Origin: Methanoregula sp. UBA276
GTDB taxonomy: Archaea; Halobacteriota; Methanomicrobia; Methanomicrobiales; Methanospirillaceae
DNA length: 14,436 bases
Direction: 5' to 3'
Assembly: GCA_002508495.1 (NCBI GenBank)
Contig: DANA01000052.1
Span: 1-14,436, forward strand
Below are positions 13,712-14,436 of the stretch, piece after piece (the first letter of the stretch is position 1; each line of letters starts with the position of its first letter). The notes beneath the pieces were generated by a model. That model searched no databases. It was given only the letters and a program-made list of their open reading frames with translations, and had not been told where the DNA came from. Both the position numbers and the translations under genes were made by a program.

Positions 13712-13744
13712 GGACAATATCCGCTGGAGGGTATGCGTGTAGGT

Positions 13745-13757
13745 ATTGAAAAGGTTT
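13745..13757 (-). promoter_or_regulatory. TATA-like element before the REC-PAS kinase
   Basis: Reverse-strand reading gives CTTTTCAATACC, about 35-45 bases upstream of the ATG at 13711, in a 119-base gap between the two kinases. It suggests the kinase has its own promoter; evidence is by pattern only. Confidence 0.35.
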
Positions 13758-13830
13758 TTTCACAACCGTGGTTCATTTCCCTGCACTGCCTTCGTTCTCC
13801 GGTCACCCCCCTGGGTGCGATACGTCGGGT

Positions 13831-14436
13831 TCAGGTCCGGGGAGCCCGTCGCCACGCTTCTTTCGGCACCATTATCTCAAACCGTGCGCCGTGTTCGGGC
13901 TCACCGGTCTCGCGGATCGTGATACCAGTGATATCAAGGATCTCCCGCGAAAGCGCCAGGCCAAGGCCGGTGTTCTTCCCAAATCCCCGTTCGAAGATCT
14001 TCACCTTATCTGCAGCAACGATACCCCTGCCATCATCCTCACATACGATAACGTGATCAGTGCCGGCTTTTTCAACAAAAAACCGGATGAACGTGATCTT
14101 TTCCCCATACCGCACCGCGTTATCCATGAGGTTGTAAAAGACCTTTTGTACCAGCGGGTCGGCAAACACTTCTGCATCGCAGGGAAGATCGTTCTTCACC
14201 ACAATAGTTCCAAGCGGGGCCTGCTGTGCTGCGGCCTCAACAAGGGTGTGGCAGTCCGCCCAGACGGGCGCATTGACCCCGATCTTCTCGTATTCACTGG
14301 TGAACTGGATCAGCGTGGCAATCCGGTTACTGGCATCCGAGATCCGGGCAAACAGGTTTTCAGATGACGGATTTTGTATCTCATTGTGCAACAACGCCAA
14401 AAACCCGTTCACGGCAAGGATCTGGTTGTTGATGTC
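13831..14436 (-). CDS. Histidine kinase, C-terminal part, partial at window edge
   Basis: The frame is open to the right edge; about 202 residues are visible and the stop is at 13833-13831. It begins with DINNQILAVNGFLALL, the continuation of an H-box of the HD(I)-x-N type, so the phosphorylated histidine should lie just outside the window. The ATPase domain is complete: FYNLMDNAVRYGE (N-box), CEDDGRGI, and ERGFGKNTGLGLALSREILDITGI. These segments match the upstream REC-PAS kinase nearly residue by residue, including NAPVWADCHTLV versus KAPVWQNVDTLV and the tail GARFEIMVPKEA, showing the two genes are paralogues in tandem. Sensor domains, if any, are outside the window. An internal GTG at 14412 should not be taken as the start. 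Confidence 0.9.
   Translation of the reverse strand, partial: DINNQILAVNGFLALLHNEIQNPSSENLFARISDASNRIATLIQFTSEYEKIGVNAPVWADCHTLVEAAAQQAPLGTIVVKNDLPCDAEVFADPLVQKVFYNLMDNAVRYGEKITFIRFFVEKAGTDHVIVCEDDGRGIVAADKVKIFERGFGKNTGLGLALSREILDITGITIRETGEPEHGARFEIMVPKEAWRRAPRT

Noticed and set aside
13715..13717. TTG as the start of the REC-PAS kinase
   Set aside because: The ATG two codons later gives a normal receiver-domain start and needs no rare start codon; TTG remains possible but is less likely.

Overview
The window looks like chromosomal DNA of a hydrogenotrophic/formate-using methanogenic archaeon, most likely of the order Methanomicrobiales (Methanoregula-like; this placement is inferred from protein style, not from a search). 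The evidence is a complete formylmethanofuran dehydrogenase operon (first step of CO2 reduction to methane), the end of an F420-type formate dehydrogenase beta subunit, an archaeal ATP-dependent DNA ligase, archaeal TATA-like promoters, T-rich terminators and moderately GC-rich codon use.

Layout, left to right. Positions 1-229 hold the end of fdhB. Positions 353-768 hold two tandem reverse-strand mini-proteins (61 and 56 aa) that are clear paralogues with a shared C-x2-C-x17-C-x2-H pattern. Next comes a divergent regulatory region with two strong inverted repeats, then moeA (1080-2939) with a C-terminal molybdate/tungstate-binding-like domain. A 340-base leader region with hairpins precedes the operon fwdG-fwdD-fwdB-fwdA-fwdC (3281-7798), which ends in tandem T-rich terminators. 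A small operon of two paralogous single-span membrane micro-proteins follows (8014-8399). Next are a YycJ-like metallo-beta-lactamase-fold protein (8510-9298) and a 430-base gene-free, highly structured region that I read as a possible non-coding RNA (about 9340-9514) plus a third copy of its stem sequence. ATP-dependent DNA ligase follows (9732-11384). The right end is on the reverse strand: a 64-aa unknown protein, a soluble REC-PAS-PAS-histidine kinase (11837-13711), and the C-terminal part of a paralogous histidine kinase that runs off the window.

The left half has a common theme. Formate dehydrogenase and formylmethanofuran dehydrogenase both use a Mo/W bis-pterin cofactor, and the MoeA-type protein between them is the metal-insertion enzyme for that cofactor. 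The right half is less unified: nucleic-acid maintenance (ligase), an MBL hydrolase, and a two-component signalling island with duplicated kinases.

The parts least explained by known families are the structured region at 9340-9653, the two pairs of tandem paralogous mini-proteins, and the dyads upstream of moeA. No tRNA, rRNA, CRISPR array, transposase or integrase was seen.
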